The position numbers were made by a program, and so were the translations under genes. Shown here in pieces: positions 44,511 to 52,858 of a stretch of DNA of 64,000 bases. The stretch is from Ignavibacteria bacterium (GTDB taxonomy: Bacteria; Bacteroidota; Ignavibacteria; Ignavibacteriales; SURF-24). The number at the start of each line of letters is the position of its first letter. Positions within the stretch are counted from its first letter, which is position 1. The stretch is taken from the NCBI GenBank assembly GCA_025612375.1, contig JAAXKN010000001.1, forward strand, positions 166,669-230,668, read 5' to 3'. The notes under the pieces are model-generated. The model worked only from the letters and a program-made list of their open reading frames with translations, was not told the origin of the DNA and searched no databases.

Positions 44511-44894
44511 CTACTGAACGACCTGATGTACTACAGCCGTAATACCGAGTTTGGTTAAAAGGGCGTCAACTTTTTTCAGCATCCCGCGGGGAACGACAAT
44601 ATGGAATATCATATTGTTTTGCCCGGCATAGGAATAAAACTCCTGCCATTTTCTTGCTGCCGGACCGTCTATGTACAGGTCCCCGGTTTCAACGGCAAAG
44701 AGATAAGTTTCACCCTGCCTTTCTGCAACGATGTCTGGAATAAACGACATTCTTTTATTGCGTGAGGCTATTTTCTCCGGCTGGGGAAACCCGGGGAGGT
44801 TAGCAAAGATTTCCTTAAAGCCGAGTCCGGCCAGGTAGTCTATAACCTTCTCAATAATAAACTCATGTACGCTTAGTTCTTTAACCTTTAACAT
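44511..44894 (-). CDS. Small protein with a possible PD-(D/E)xK nuclease-like core
   Basis: The 127-aa product has the pattern of a compact alpha/beta protein. 'FIPDIVAERQGETYLFAVETG' (about 51-71, given here in its key form PD...VExG) resembles the PD-(D/E)xK core: an Asp in 'PD', a strand-turn-strand and an acidic residue (Glu) in the second strand. The usual catalytic Lys is replaced by Gly. The end ('FHIVVPRGMLKKVDALLTKL') fits the last strand-helix unit. I do not know a named family; it is a hypothetical gene alone on its strand between two longer genes, so confidence is modest. Confidence 0.55.
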   Translation of the reverse strand: MLKVKELSVHEFIIEKVIDYLAGLGFKEIFANLPGFPQPEKIASRNKRMSFIPDIVAERQGETYLFAVETGDLYIDGPAARKWQEFYSYAGQNNMIFHIVVPRGMLKKVDALLTKLGITAVVHQVVQ

Positions 44895-45000
44895 AGTAAA
44901 GTTCCTCCCATAAAGTTCAGAACATATTCTACTTAAAGATTATGAAAAATGCTGCAGATTTTCAAGCGCGGAAGGAAAGATTGAGGTTAAGGCAAATAAA

Positions 45001-45033
45001 AAGGCGCTGTCTTTTGTTAAGATTCAGCGCCTT
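45001..45033 (-). terminator. Rho-independent terminator after alpha-glucan phosphorylase
   Basis: Nine-base arms (45001-45009 and 45025-45033) pair perfectly; on the minus strand a run TTTTTATTTG follows. It lies 26 bases after the phosphorylase stop codon. Confidence 0.88.
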
Positions 45034-45058
45034 ACAGGAATTTTGTAACTTTTGGGTT

Positions 45059-47629
45059 TTAAGCCCAGGCAATTAAGCCCATGTCGAATGAGCTGTTTAA
45101 GAGCGGATGCTTTGGCAGCACCCGGGCAGTAAAGCCGAACTGGCCGCTCTGCTGGCTGACAATGGCGCCTCTGTAAATATAAACATTGTTCCTGGCCTTG
45201 CCCTTTTCGTTCTGCATAGTAACAAAAGAGTTGGCGTGAGCGATATTCTGCCTGTCGACCGATCCGAAATAGATCTGAACTTCCACGTCGTCGGGTGTAA
45301 GTCCGCCTAAGTTTATCTCTGCCCTGACGAAAAACTCCGTACCGACTTTAACGTCTGTTGAGGTTCCCTCGCTAACGAGGCTTACAAATTTGACCTGGTT
45401 CCAGTTGTCCCTCACCTTCTTCTTCCATTCGGTAAGTGTCTTTACCTGCTGACAGCTGTTTTTCATGAGGGCCTTTCTGTTTTCAAAGGCGCGGTTATAG
45501 AATTTCACAAAGTACTGCTCAACCATTCTGTTAGTGTTGAATACAGGTCCGAGCTTTTTCATGGACGACTTCATTTTGCTGATCCAGAGCCTCGGGAGCT
45601 TGTCGGAGGAGCGGTTATAGAAAGTTGCCACAATTTCCGTTTCAAGAGTATCATAAAGCTCGCGGCTTTCGACTTCATTCTGGTAATCGACGTCCAGGTA
45701 TTCCTCGCCGTTGCCTATTTTCCAGCCGACCTCGGGATCGTAGCCTTCGTCCCACCATCCGTCAAGTATGCTGAAATTAAGTCCTCCGTTTGCAATTACC
45801 TTCATGCCCGAGGTTCCGCTGGCTTCCAGTGGTCTTCTCGGGTTATTAAGCCATACGTCGCATCCTTCTACCATATAGCGGGCAACGTTCATATCGTAGT
45901 TTTCCAGGAATACGATTTTTTTTCTGAACTGGTCCTCCTTGGCAATCTGCACTATTTCCTGTATAAATTTCTTTCCTTCCTCATCCTTGGGGTGTGCTTT
46001 ACCTGCAATAATCAGCTGCACCGGGTGCAGAGGGTTATTCAGGATATTAGCCAGGCGGTCGCGGTCTGTAAAGATCAGGTTAGCTCTTTTATATGTAGCA
46101 AACCTTCTTGCAAAACCGATTGTAAGTGCGCCGGGATCCAGGACCTCATTTGCTGAAGCAATTTCGCTGTGGCTTCCGCCGCGGGCAAGTACCTGTTTTC
46201 TTAGTCTGCTTCTGGCAAATGCCACTAGTCTTTCGCGTCTTCTTTCGTGTGTTCTCCAGAGTTCAACGTCCGGGATCTTATCCACCCTTACCCAGATGCT
46301 CTGGTCTTCAGGCTTCTGGATAAACTTGTCTCCCAGGTATCTGAATAAAAGCTCAACCATATCGTTTGAGATATGGCTTCTTGTATGAACGCCGTTTGTG
46401 ACATAATCGATCGGGATCTCTTCAAAAGGAACTCCCTTAAAGCCTGAGACCCACATCTTCTTTGAAACCTCGCTATGGAGTTTGCTGACGCCGTTTACAT
46501 AGCCCGAGGTGTTCATGGCCAGGTGTGCCATGTTGAAGTTTATGAGCGGGGCATCCTTATCTAGTGTACCCAGGCGGTAGAATTCCCTGTCCTGAATTTT
46601 CAGTTCAGTCCTGTAGTAGCTCCCGAAATATTTTTCCATAAGGTCATTTGAAAAAACGTCAATTCCGGCCGGGACAGGAGTATGTGTTGTAAAAATGTTT
46701 GATGCATAGCCGAGCTCTTTTGCCTCGGCAAAACTGAGGCCTTCGGTGCTCATAATGTATCTGATTCTCTCGAGTGAAAGGAATGCCGAATGACCCTCGT
46801 TCATATGGCAGACCTGAGGTTTAATGCCGAGCGTATGGAGGGCGCGAAGGCCTCCGATACCAAGTATCAGTTCCTGCTGAATTCTTGTTTCAGCATTTCC
46901 GCCATAGAGTGTTCTTGTAATTTTCCTGTCCTCATCGTTGTTTTCAGGCACATTAGTATCCATGAGGAAAAGAGGAATTCTTCCTACATCAATTCTCCAG
47001 ATCTGGAAGTGTACCGTGCGGTTAGGGAAATTCAGGCGCACTTTAACGGGCTTTTTATTCTCATCCATTAAAAGCGTCATGGGGAGGTTATAGAAGTCGT
47101 TGATCTCGTAACGTTCCTGCTGCCAGCCGTCAGAAGTAAGGTATTGCTGGAAGTAGCCTTCCTTATATAAAAGTCCCACCCCGACAAGAGGCAGTCCAAG
47201 TTCGCTTGCCGATTTCAGGTGATCTCCGGCCAGTATACCCAGGCCGCCGGAATAGATCTGCAGGCATTCTGTAAGGCCGAACTCGGCTGAGAAGTAAGCG
47301 ATATAGGGTTTAGTGCCATTTGATTTGAAATTCTTCTGAAACCATGTAGGAGAAGAAAGATAGCTTTTCAGGTTATCGTAAGCCCTGTTCATATGGGCAA
47401 TAAAACCGTCGTCATTGGCAACTTCCAGCAGCCTGTCCTGGCTGATTTTCCCGAGCATCATAACAGGGTTATGCCCGGTTGAATCCCATAATTCCCTGTC
47501 GAGTCTTCTGAACAGCTCAAATGCATCCTGGCTCCACGTCCAGTAAAGATTATACGCCAGTTCCCTAAGTCTCTCCAGGTTCTGCGGAAGAGAAGGAATC
47601 ACGTTAAATGTACCAATGAAATTTGCCAT
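45059..47629 (-). CDS. glgP: Alpha-glucan phosphorylase, GT35, with N-terminal DUF3417 domain
   Basis: The 856-aa protein starts with the DUF3417 domain seen in thermophile-type phosphorylases ('LPQNLERLRELAYNLYWTWS'). Phosphorylase landmarks follow: 'YFSAEFGLTECLQIYSGGLG', 'THTPVPAGIDVFSNDLM', 'ATYKRANLIFTDRDRL' and the pyridoxal-phosphate lysine in 'EASGTSGMKVIANGGLNFS'. It releases glucose 1-phosphate from glycogen or maltodextrin. The length matches Thermotoga-type AgpA (about 820-850 aa). It is transcribed alone with its own terminator and lies next to the possible motor pair. Confidence 0.96.
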   Translation of the reverse strand: MANFIGTFNVIPSLPQNLERLRELAYNLYWTWSQDAFELFRRLDRELWDSTGHNPVMMLGKISQDRLLEVANDDGFIAHMNRAYDNLKSYLSSPTWFQKNFKSNGTKPYIAYFSAEFGLTECLQIYSGGLGILAGDHLKSASELGLPLVGVGLLYKEGYFQQYLTSDGWQQERYEINDFYNLPMTLLMDENKKPVKVRLNFPNRTVHFQIWRIDVGRIPLFLMDTNVPENNDEDRKITRTLYGGNAETRIQQELILGIGGLRALHTLGIKPQVCHMNEGHSAFLSLERIRYIMSTEGLSFAEAKELGYASNIFTTHTPVPAGIDVFSNDLMEKYFGSYYRTELKIQDREFYRLGTLDKDAPLINFNMAHLAMNTSGYVNGVSKLHSEVSKKMWVSGFKGVPFEEIPIDYVTNGVHTRSHISNDMVELLFRYLGDKFIQKPEDQSIWVRVDKIPDVELWRTHERRRERLVAFARSRLRKQVLARGGSHSEIASANEVLDPGALTIGFARRFATYKRANLIFTDRDRLANILNNPLHPVQLIIAGKAHPKDEEGKKFIQEIVQIAKEDQFRKKIVFLENYDMNVARYMVEGCDVWLNNPRRPLEASGTSGMKVIANGGLNFSILDGWWDEGYDPEVGWKIGNGEEYLDVDYQNEVESRELYDTLETEIVATFYNRSSDKLPRLWISKMKSSMKKLGPVFNTNRMVEQYFVKFYNRAFENRKALMKNSCQQVKTLTEWKKKVRDNWNQVKFVSLVSEGTSTDVKVGTEFFVRAEINLGGLTPDDVEVQIYFGSVDRQNIAHANSFVTMQNEKGKARNNVYIYRGAIVSQQSGQFGFTARVLPKHPLLNSSFDMGLIAWA

Positions 47630-47770
47630 CTATATCTCCATGACTATTTTCGAATAAAAATTAAAAAAACGGGAAGAATATCAGATTACTAATATAATGA
47701 AATTCTCTATTCAATGAAATTCCGCCGCACAGGGAAAATTTAGGGTGGAATTTTTAGAATGGGAAAGAAA

Positions 47771-47809
47771 TTCCCGGGTCCAGGGGGGTACAATTTCGGG
47801 ACCCGGGAA
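47771..47809 (-). terminator. GC-rich terminator after the GldM-like gene
   Basis: TTCCCGGGTCC (47771-47781) pairs perfectly with GGACCCGGGAA (47799-47809). On the minus strand the hairpin is followed by TTTCTTTCCC. It starts 20 bases after the stop of the GldM-like gene. Confidence 0.8.
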
Positions 47810-47828
47810 TAAATATATAACGAAAAAA

Positions 47829-48791
47829 TTATCTCTGGAATGATGTAAAGTAGAAGGAGTCGCCCACCTGGACTCTGGTCCTGGTAATTTTATCCATTGC
47901 AACGAAGAAGAAATTGACCTTATATCTGCCGTCGCCTTCGCGCAGCGGGCGCGACTTATCCATCCACTCCTCAAACTTCTCCTCATTGGGGGCAAGCCTC
48001 AAAGAGACATTGTAAACGAGGTTTCCCTTGGAATCCTTAATGGGGCCTGAAGCCGTTATAGGTCCGTTAAATGCAATGTTCAGGTCTTCGGGCCTGGGTG
48101 AAATGATTGAAACCTTAAAGACGGTAGTTTTCTGCAGGTCCTGTACGTATACATCAGAGCCGTTCATCTTTGTTGAGACGTTATCTATTTTAATTTCAGG
48201 GGGGCGTTTAGGAAGGACGTCAACTTTTTCCTCGTGGCCGTTAAACCTTACAATAACCCTGCTCTGGGCTGCAAGGTCGAACTTTTTCTGTTCTCCCGGG
48301 GCAATTCTTGCAATAATGTTTCCAGTGGAGGGGTCAACAATTTCCGCGGGTACGCTGCCCGAGTTTTTTGCCACGTTCCACGTATTCTGCATGAACTTCT
48401 GCCCTTCGGCCAAAGGGGAGTTGAAAGGCTCCTTAGTCCTTACTTCCTCTCTGGGTTTATTTACTGGGGTCTCATCAACTGCAGAAGGAGTTTCCTTTAT
48501 CTTTTTTGTAAGTGAAGCCATATTCTCAGAAAGCGACTCGATTTTCTTTTTCAGCTCCACGTTCTCGACCGCCATATTCTCCTCGACCCTCAGGTCGAAC
48601 TTGGCTCCAATTGCATTGAGGGAGTCGATAACAGTAACTAAAGAATCGCGCACGCTTCTTTTGATTGCCTCTTTTTTTGAGATCACTTCTCCAAGATCCA
48701 GGCCTGCGCCTTTTATAGCAAGGACAGTAATTACAAAGATGTAAAGCACCTGATAGATCACAAACTTACTGTCGCGGTTTTTTCTTACCAT
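47829..48791 (-). CDS. Membrane-anchored periplasmic protein, possibly GldM-like
   Basis: From ATG 48791 the 320-aa protein has a basic N-terminus, one helix ('FVIYQVLYIFVITVLAIKGA', 10-29), then a coiled coil (about 55-95) and a periplasmic beta-rich part with 'APGEQKKFDLAAQSRVIVRF' and 'KTTVFKVSIISPRPEDLNI'. GldM, the periplasmic subunit of the type IX secretion and gliding motor, has the same order: short cytoplasmic start, one helix, helical linker, beta domains. The protein is shorter than GldM (about 520 aa) and residue-level similarity was not tested. A GTG three codons earlier is possible. It follows a polytopic gene by 57 bases, as gldM follows gldL. Confidence 0.6.
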   Translation of the reverse strand: MVRKNRDSKFVIYQVLYIFVITVLAIKGAGLDLGEVISKKEAIKRSVRDSLVTVIDSLNAIGAKFDLRVEENMAVENVELKKKIESLSENMASLTKKIKETPSAVDETPVNKPREEVRTKEPFNSPLAEGQKFMQNTWNVAKNSGSVPAEIVDPSTGNIIARIAPGEQKKFDLAAQSRVIVRFNGHEEKVDVLPKRPPEIKIDNVSTKMNGSDVYVQDLQKTTVFKVSIISPRPEDLNIAFNGPITASGPIKDSKGNLVYNVSLRLAPNEEKFEEWMDKSRPLREGDGRYKVNFFFVAMDKITRTRVQVGDSFYFTSFQR

Positions 48792-48848
48792 TTCATGCAC
48801 CCTTATTATACTTGTCTTTAGTTAACATCAAATCTGAGCAAAGTTCAG

Positions 48849-49853
48849 CTATTTCCTAACCACTATTTGTTCGAGGCTCTGGAGTGCTTTAAGAGTTTTT
48901 TCGTCTTTCAGTGCATTTGATGCGTTTGCAAGAGATTCAGCGAGGGTTTTCAGTTCTCCCAGTTTCTGGAGATTAACCGCCGGGAGGGTGTTTATTTTTT
49001 CCATCATATCAAGGGCATTCTTTAAGTTCTGGTGCATCACCTGACTCAGTTCAGCCATGCGGGCATAGACCTCTTCATACTGCCTTAAGTCGCTTATGGG
49101 CATATAGTCTGCAACAGCAGCAATGTTTGACATTTTAGTGCTCTCGCTTAACTGGTCAATAACTTTCTGGAAGTGCTCAATCTGGGTCTGGGCGTAGTAC
49201 CTGTTCTTCAGTTCATTGGCGCGGTTAATGACGTGCTGGAACTCGACGCTGAGCTCGTCCAGGACGGGTTCAAATAGTTTGCCGAGGGCTAAGACAATGA
49301 GGGCCTTTATTTCAAAGGGGACAGAGAGCCCGAGAAAGACCTCTGGCCCGAGCTTAATGCTGATTAAAAGTATTGCAGCGCCGATTAAAGGCAGGGCTGT
49401 AGCAATTCCGTCGATAATGCTTATAGAGGATCCGATGATCCTGTCTATAATGTCGGGTGAAGTCGACTGTTTCACCTCACGTCTGAGTTCGCCGTAGGCC
49501 TTATAGGCAAAAAGGAGAAAGAAGATGTATGCGATAACCGGCATCCACCAGAAGCTTACGGAGTGGAATGCCTGGTTTACAGGTGTCCAGTTCGGGAATA
49601 TGCTCTTAGTGATGTTAATAGTAACGTTTCCGAGGATTGGAACGTAGGCCAGGTCCAGGAAAAATGAGAGAAAGAGCGCCAGAAGTGAAAAAAGGATATG
49701 TTTAGTGACAACGGTAAACTTAATTTCCCGCAGCTTAGATTCCTTGAACCTGTCGATCTCCTCTTCCAGACCATTTGACTTAAATATATACGAATAACTG
49801 TCTTCCTTAGTAGCCTGCGCGGTTTTAGTCTCCATGGCGCTTCCCTGTTTCAT
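48849..49853 (-). CDS. Polytopic membrane protein with coiled coil, possible GldL/MotA-like partner
   Basis: The 334-aa protein has four hydrophobic segments (about 52-75, 101-120, 147-168 and 172-196) and a long cytoplasmic helical C-terminal half ('YYAQTQIEHFQKVIDQLSES', 'SLANASNALKDEKTLKALQS'). The third helix, 'IATALPLIGAAILLISIKLG', has the small-residue spacing seen in MotA/TolQ/ExbB pore helices. The neighbouring single-helix protein would be the natural partner, giving the gene order of gldL-gldM. GldL itself has two helices, so this may be a separate ion-driven complex. I found no conserved charged residue that proves a proton path. The start is ATG 49853, with GGAGAT before it. Confidence 0.6.
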   Translation of the reverse strand: MKQGSAMETKTAQATKEDSYSYIFKSNGLEEEIDRFKESKLREIKFTVVTKHILFSLLALFLSFFLDLAYVPILGNVTINITKSIFPNWTPVNQAFHSVSFWWMPVIAYIFFLLFAYKAYGELRREVKQSTSPDIIDRIIGSSISIIDGIATALPLIGAAILLISIKLGPEVFLGLSVPFEIKALIVLALGKLFEPVLDELSVEFQHVINRANELKNRYYAQTQIEHFQKVIDQLSESTKMSNIAAVADYMPISDLRQYEEVYARMAELSQVMHQNLKNALDMMEKINTLPAVNLQKLGELKTLAESLANASNALKDEKTLKALQSLEQIVVRK

Positions 49854-50249
49854 CGTATCTCCGGTATTTTAATGCATCGTATCGTTAATTAGCCACAAAA
49901 AAAGCATGATCTTACTGCCTGAACCTGTTGAATCAGGCACATCTATTTAAGTATAAAATTTTTCACAATTATGTCCAGTGATTTTGGACAAATCTAGGTT
50001 TCTTATGCCGGTTTATCCAAAGGCATTATCCCCGGCATTTTCTTCATAAAGGGTTCTTCAGGCGGATTGATACTAATATCTTACTTAATTTATCTGAGAT
50101 GTGCACTATTAAAATCTTACTCTGTAATGCTTTATGGGAAAAAAATTCGCGCTGAAGAGCAAATGAGGTATATAGTTTTATTATAATTTGTTTATATTTG
50201 TGCTATATTTCTGTGGTGTAATGACAATAAACCCAAAAGGTCCAAATAA
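49854..50249. other. Intergenic region before the hybrid kinase
   Basis: This 396-base AT-rich stretch separates two divergent genes and must hold both promoters. TATATTTG (50193-50200), 50 bases before the kinase start, resembles the Bacteroidota -7 box TAnnTTTG, but no matching -33 element was found. A short GCCTGA...TCAGGC hairpin occurs at 49917-49938. No coding frame is convincing. Confidence 0.4.
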
Positions 50250-52622
50250 ATGCAAAGTGTTAAGCTGGAATTCCTGGAAAAATATAATTATCTGAACTCC
50301 CTTGCAGAAAGGGGGCATGAGCAGTTCACAGATGAGCTGTGCGATTATATTGTTAATGAATTCGAATTGCAGGCCATGGTTTTATTCAGGGTCAATGATG
50401 ATGAAAGTCTGAGCGTTTTAGGCCGTTCAGCCTCAGCAAAAAAGAATTACATGCGGGGGGCCTCCTTCCGCTGCCCTGTCTGCAGTCTTACGAAAGAGAA
50501 AAATCCCTCTTTTCAGACACATTCAGATGCCGAATGCCAGCTGCTGATTTCCGAGTTTGTCATTTATGAAGCCTGCATGACGGCAAAAATAACTGACAGC
50601 CAGAACGGGTTTATTAAGTTTGCAAAGAAGACGCCTTTTCAAAGGACTGATATTGACAACCTAAGGTCGGTTTCGGAATTCCTGGGTTACATTTTAAGGA
50701 CCTGGTCGGCCACACGGGGCGAGAGCCTTAGCCTTCCGGGCAAGTCGGCCTCAGAGATCTTAAATGACATTTCACAGGAGCTGAGGACGCCGGCAAACAG
50801 CATCATAGGTTTTGCCTCGCTGCTCGGTGAAGACAGCCTTACGCCGTCGCAGTCGGAATACGTCTCAATCATAAAGAGCAACGCGCAGAATCTGCTTTTA
50901 ACGGTAAACGACCTTATTGAAGCCGCAAAAATAGATTCAGGCAAGATAAAGGAAAACAGGACCCTCGTAGAGATCAGGAAGTTTACAGACGATATAATTA
51001 AAGTTTACGCCTCAAAGACAAATCCGTTAAACGTTGAGATCACCTCTGAATTCGACAGGGCGCTGCCGGAGAAAATTCTGGTTGATGTACCCCGTCTGAA
51101 ATACATTATGCAGAACATACTGCAGCATTCAATAAGAATGACAGAGCGCGGAAAGATAGTTATACGCATGGGGCTTTCAGGCAAAAGCCAGCTTTCTGTA
51201 AAAATTACAGACACCGGGCGCGGAATTGCGCAGGATCAGATAAAAAACGTTTTTGAACCATTTGCATTTTCTTCCTTTGATGGCCTGAAGACTTCGGGCT
51301 CCTCGGGGCTCGGGCTTACGCTCGCAAAAAAATATATTAACTTCTTAGGCGGCGATATTAGTGTTGAAAGCGCACCAGCGCGCGGGATGCTGTTTAACTT
51401 TACGGTTAACGTTGAGGCGGTCTCGGAACTGGAGAAAAAGATCATCAACCTCCCTGCCCCGGAAGGAAGCAGAAACAAGGTGCTTGTAATTGAGGATGAC
51501 TACGCCACTTCAAAGCTTTTAAGCAATTACCTGAACAAGTGGGGCTATGAGCCTACAATAGTCAATACGGCCGAGCAGACGATGATAATGATTGAAAAGG
51601 AGAAATTCCTTGCAATAATCATGGATATCGTGCTGCCAAATGCAAACGGCCTTGAGCTCTTAAAGAATATTCATGAGCACAAGCATACAAAAAACACCCC
51701 TGTTATTGTCTGCTCCATTGAGGCAGAGCAGCAGAAGGCTTTCATGCTTGGAGCCGTGGAATATTTTGTAAAGCCTATAAAGTACAAGTTTTTAGTTGAA
51801 GTCCTGCAGAGCTACCGCCTGAAGAAGGATTCGACGGTCCTGTGCGTAGATGATGACCTGCCGACGCTGAACCTTCTTAAGGAAGCCATAGTTAATGCGG
51901 GCTACAACGCACTTGCCGAGCAGTCCTCGGCCAGGGTGATGAGTCTTATAGAAGATAAGGACTTGGATCTTGCCATTGTGGATCTGGATATGCCGGACCC
52001 GAACGGCTTTGAGCTGATAAAGCTCATTAAATCCAACAGCAAGTTTCAGCGCCTGCCAATTATAATTTATACTGGCAAGGAGAACTACCAGGAAGACCTG
52101 ATGAAAATTGACGGGCTTTTTGAGGATCTGTTAAGCAAAAAAAGCACGAACATTGAGGACCTGGCACAGACAATTAACGAGATGATCAACCGTAACGACA
52201 TTCCCCTGCCGCCACAGGAAGTGGCCAAAAGGGATAACGTTATAAAAATACTTTTAGCTGAAGATTATAAGCATTCGCAGATAATTGTAACCAGGCTCCT
52301 GAAGAAGAATAATTTTGAGAACATCATTGTTGTTGAAAACGGCGAGGAAGCCCTTGATAACGCCCGCAGGCAGCATTTCGACCTGATACTTATGGATATG
52401 CAGATGCCTGTTATGAACGGCTTTGAGGCTACGGAAAAAATCAGGCAGATACCTGAGTATAAGGATACGCCGATTGTTGCCCTGACAGCATTTGCAATGA
52501 AAGGTGACCGCGAGAAATGCCTGGAGGCCGGGGCAACGGACTACATTCCCAAACCGATCGACAGCAAGGAGTTTATAGAGAAGGTTAAATACTATACGAG
52601 CATTAAAAAGCAGCTCTCTTAG
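50250..52622 (+). CDS. Hybrid sensor protein with degenerate kinase core and three receiver domains
   Basis: The 790-aa soluble protein has an N-terminal GAF-like sensor (1-150) with four cysteines (Cys75, Cys78 in 'FRCPVCSL', Cys96, Cys109). A kinase core follows (165-390), then three receiver domains with intact phospho-acceptors in 'IMDIVLPNANG', 'IVDLDMPDPNG' and 'LMDMQMPVMNG'. The kinase H-box reads 'DISQELRTPANSII', so the usual phospho-acceptor His is Gln176 (CAG, 50775-50777). The N-box is 'QNILQHSIRMTERG', with His293 where Mg-binding Asn is expected. The G-boxes 'ITDTGRGI' and 'SSGLGLTLAK' remain. It cannot phosphorylate itself in the usual way and probably acts as a scaffold or phosphate sink for other kinases. 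Confidence 0.9.
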   Translation: MQSVKLEFLEKYNYLNSLAERGHEQFTDELCDYIVNEFELQAMVLFRVNDDESLSVLGRSASAKKNYMRGASFRCPVCSLTKEKNPSFQTHSDAECQLLISEFVIYEACMTAKITDSQNGFIKFAKKTPFQRTDIDNLRSVSEFLGYILRTWSATRGESLSLPGKSASEILNDISQELRTPANSIIGFASLLGEDSLTPSQSEYVSIIKSNAQNLLLTVNDLIEAAKIDSGKIKENRTLVEIRKFTDDIIKVYASKTNPLNVEITSEFDRALPEKILVDVPRLKYIMQNILQHSIRMTERGKIVIRMGLSGKSQLSVKITDTGRGIAQDQIKNVFEPFAFSSFDGLKTSGSSGLGLTLAKKYINFLGGDISVESAPARGMLFNFTVNVEAVSELEKKIINLPAPEGSRNKVLVIEDDYATSKLLSNYLNKWGYEPTIVNTAEQTMIMIEKEKFLAIIMDIVLPNANGLELLKNIHEHKHTKNTPVIVCSIEAEQQKAFMLGAVEYFVKPIKYKFLVEVLQSYRLKKDSTVLCVDDDLPTLNLLKEAIVNAGYNALAEQSSARVMSLIEDKDLDLAIVDLDMPDPNGFELIKLIKSNSKFQRLPIIIYTGKENYQEDLMKIDGLFEDLLSKKSTNIEDLAQTINEMINRNDIPLPPQEVAKRDNVIKILLAEDYKHSQIIVTRLLKKNNFENIIVVENGEEALDNARRQHFDLILMDMQMPVMNGFEATEKIRQIPEYKDTPIVALTAFAMKGDREKCLEAGATDYIPKPIDSKEFIEKVKYYTSIKKQLS

Positions 52623-52629
52623 TAAATTT

Positions 52630-52736
52630 AACCCGGCTCCTCCGGGTTGCAGGTTTTAAGGCCTTGTATTGAGGGCCTGAATTAAGACAGAAACAGGTTT
52701 CTTTTTAAGAAGCGAATCTCGGGTTCGCTTTTTAGT
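52630..52736 (+). terminator. Two consecutive hairpins, terminator region
   Basis: AACCCGG-CTCCT-CCGGGTT (52630-52648) is a perfect seven-base stem eight bases after the hybrid-kinase stop. A second hairpin, AAGCGAA...TTCGCTT (52710-52730), is followed by TTTTTAG and more T-rich sequence and is the better terminator. Together they separate the kinase from gltX. Confidence 0.8.
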
Positions 52737-52858
52737 TTTTTGGGCAATTCTTTGTTTTCAGGGCAGGAACAAAATTTTTCCCTGCGGTAAGAACTTAGTT
52801 AATTGCAATTTCGTTTAAATAGAAGTTTTAGTATCATTTTAGAGGATAAAGAGGAATA

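Noticed and set aside
48028-48744. Long plus-strand open frame antisense to the GldM-like gene (238 codons)
   Set aside because: It is low complexity in composition, lacks a start context, and lies wholly within a coherent minus-strand gene.
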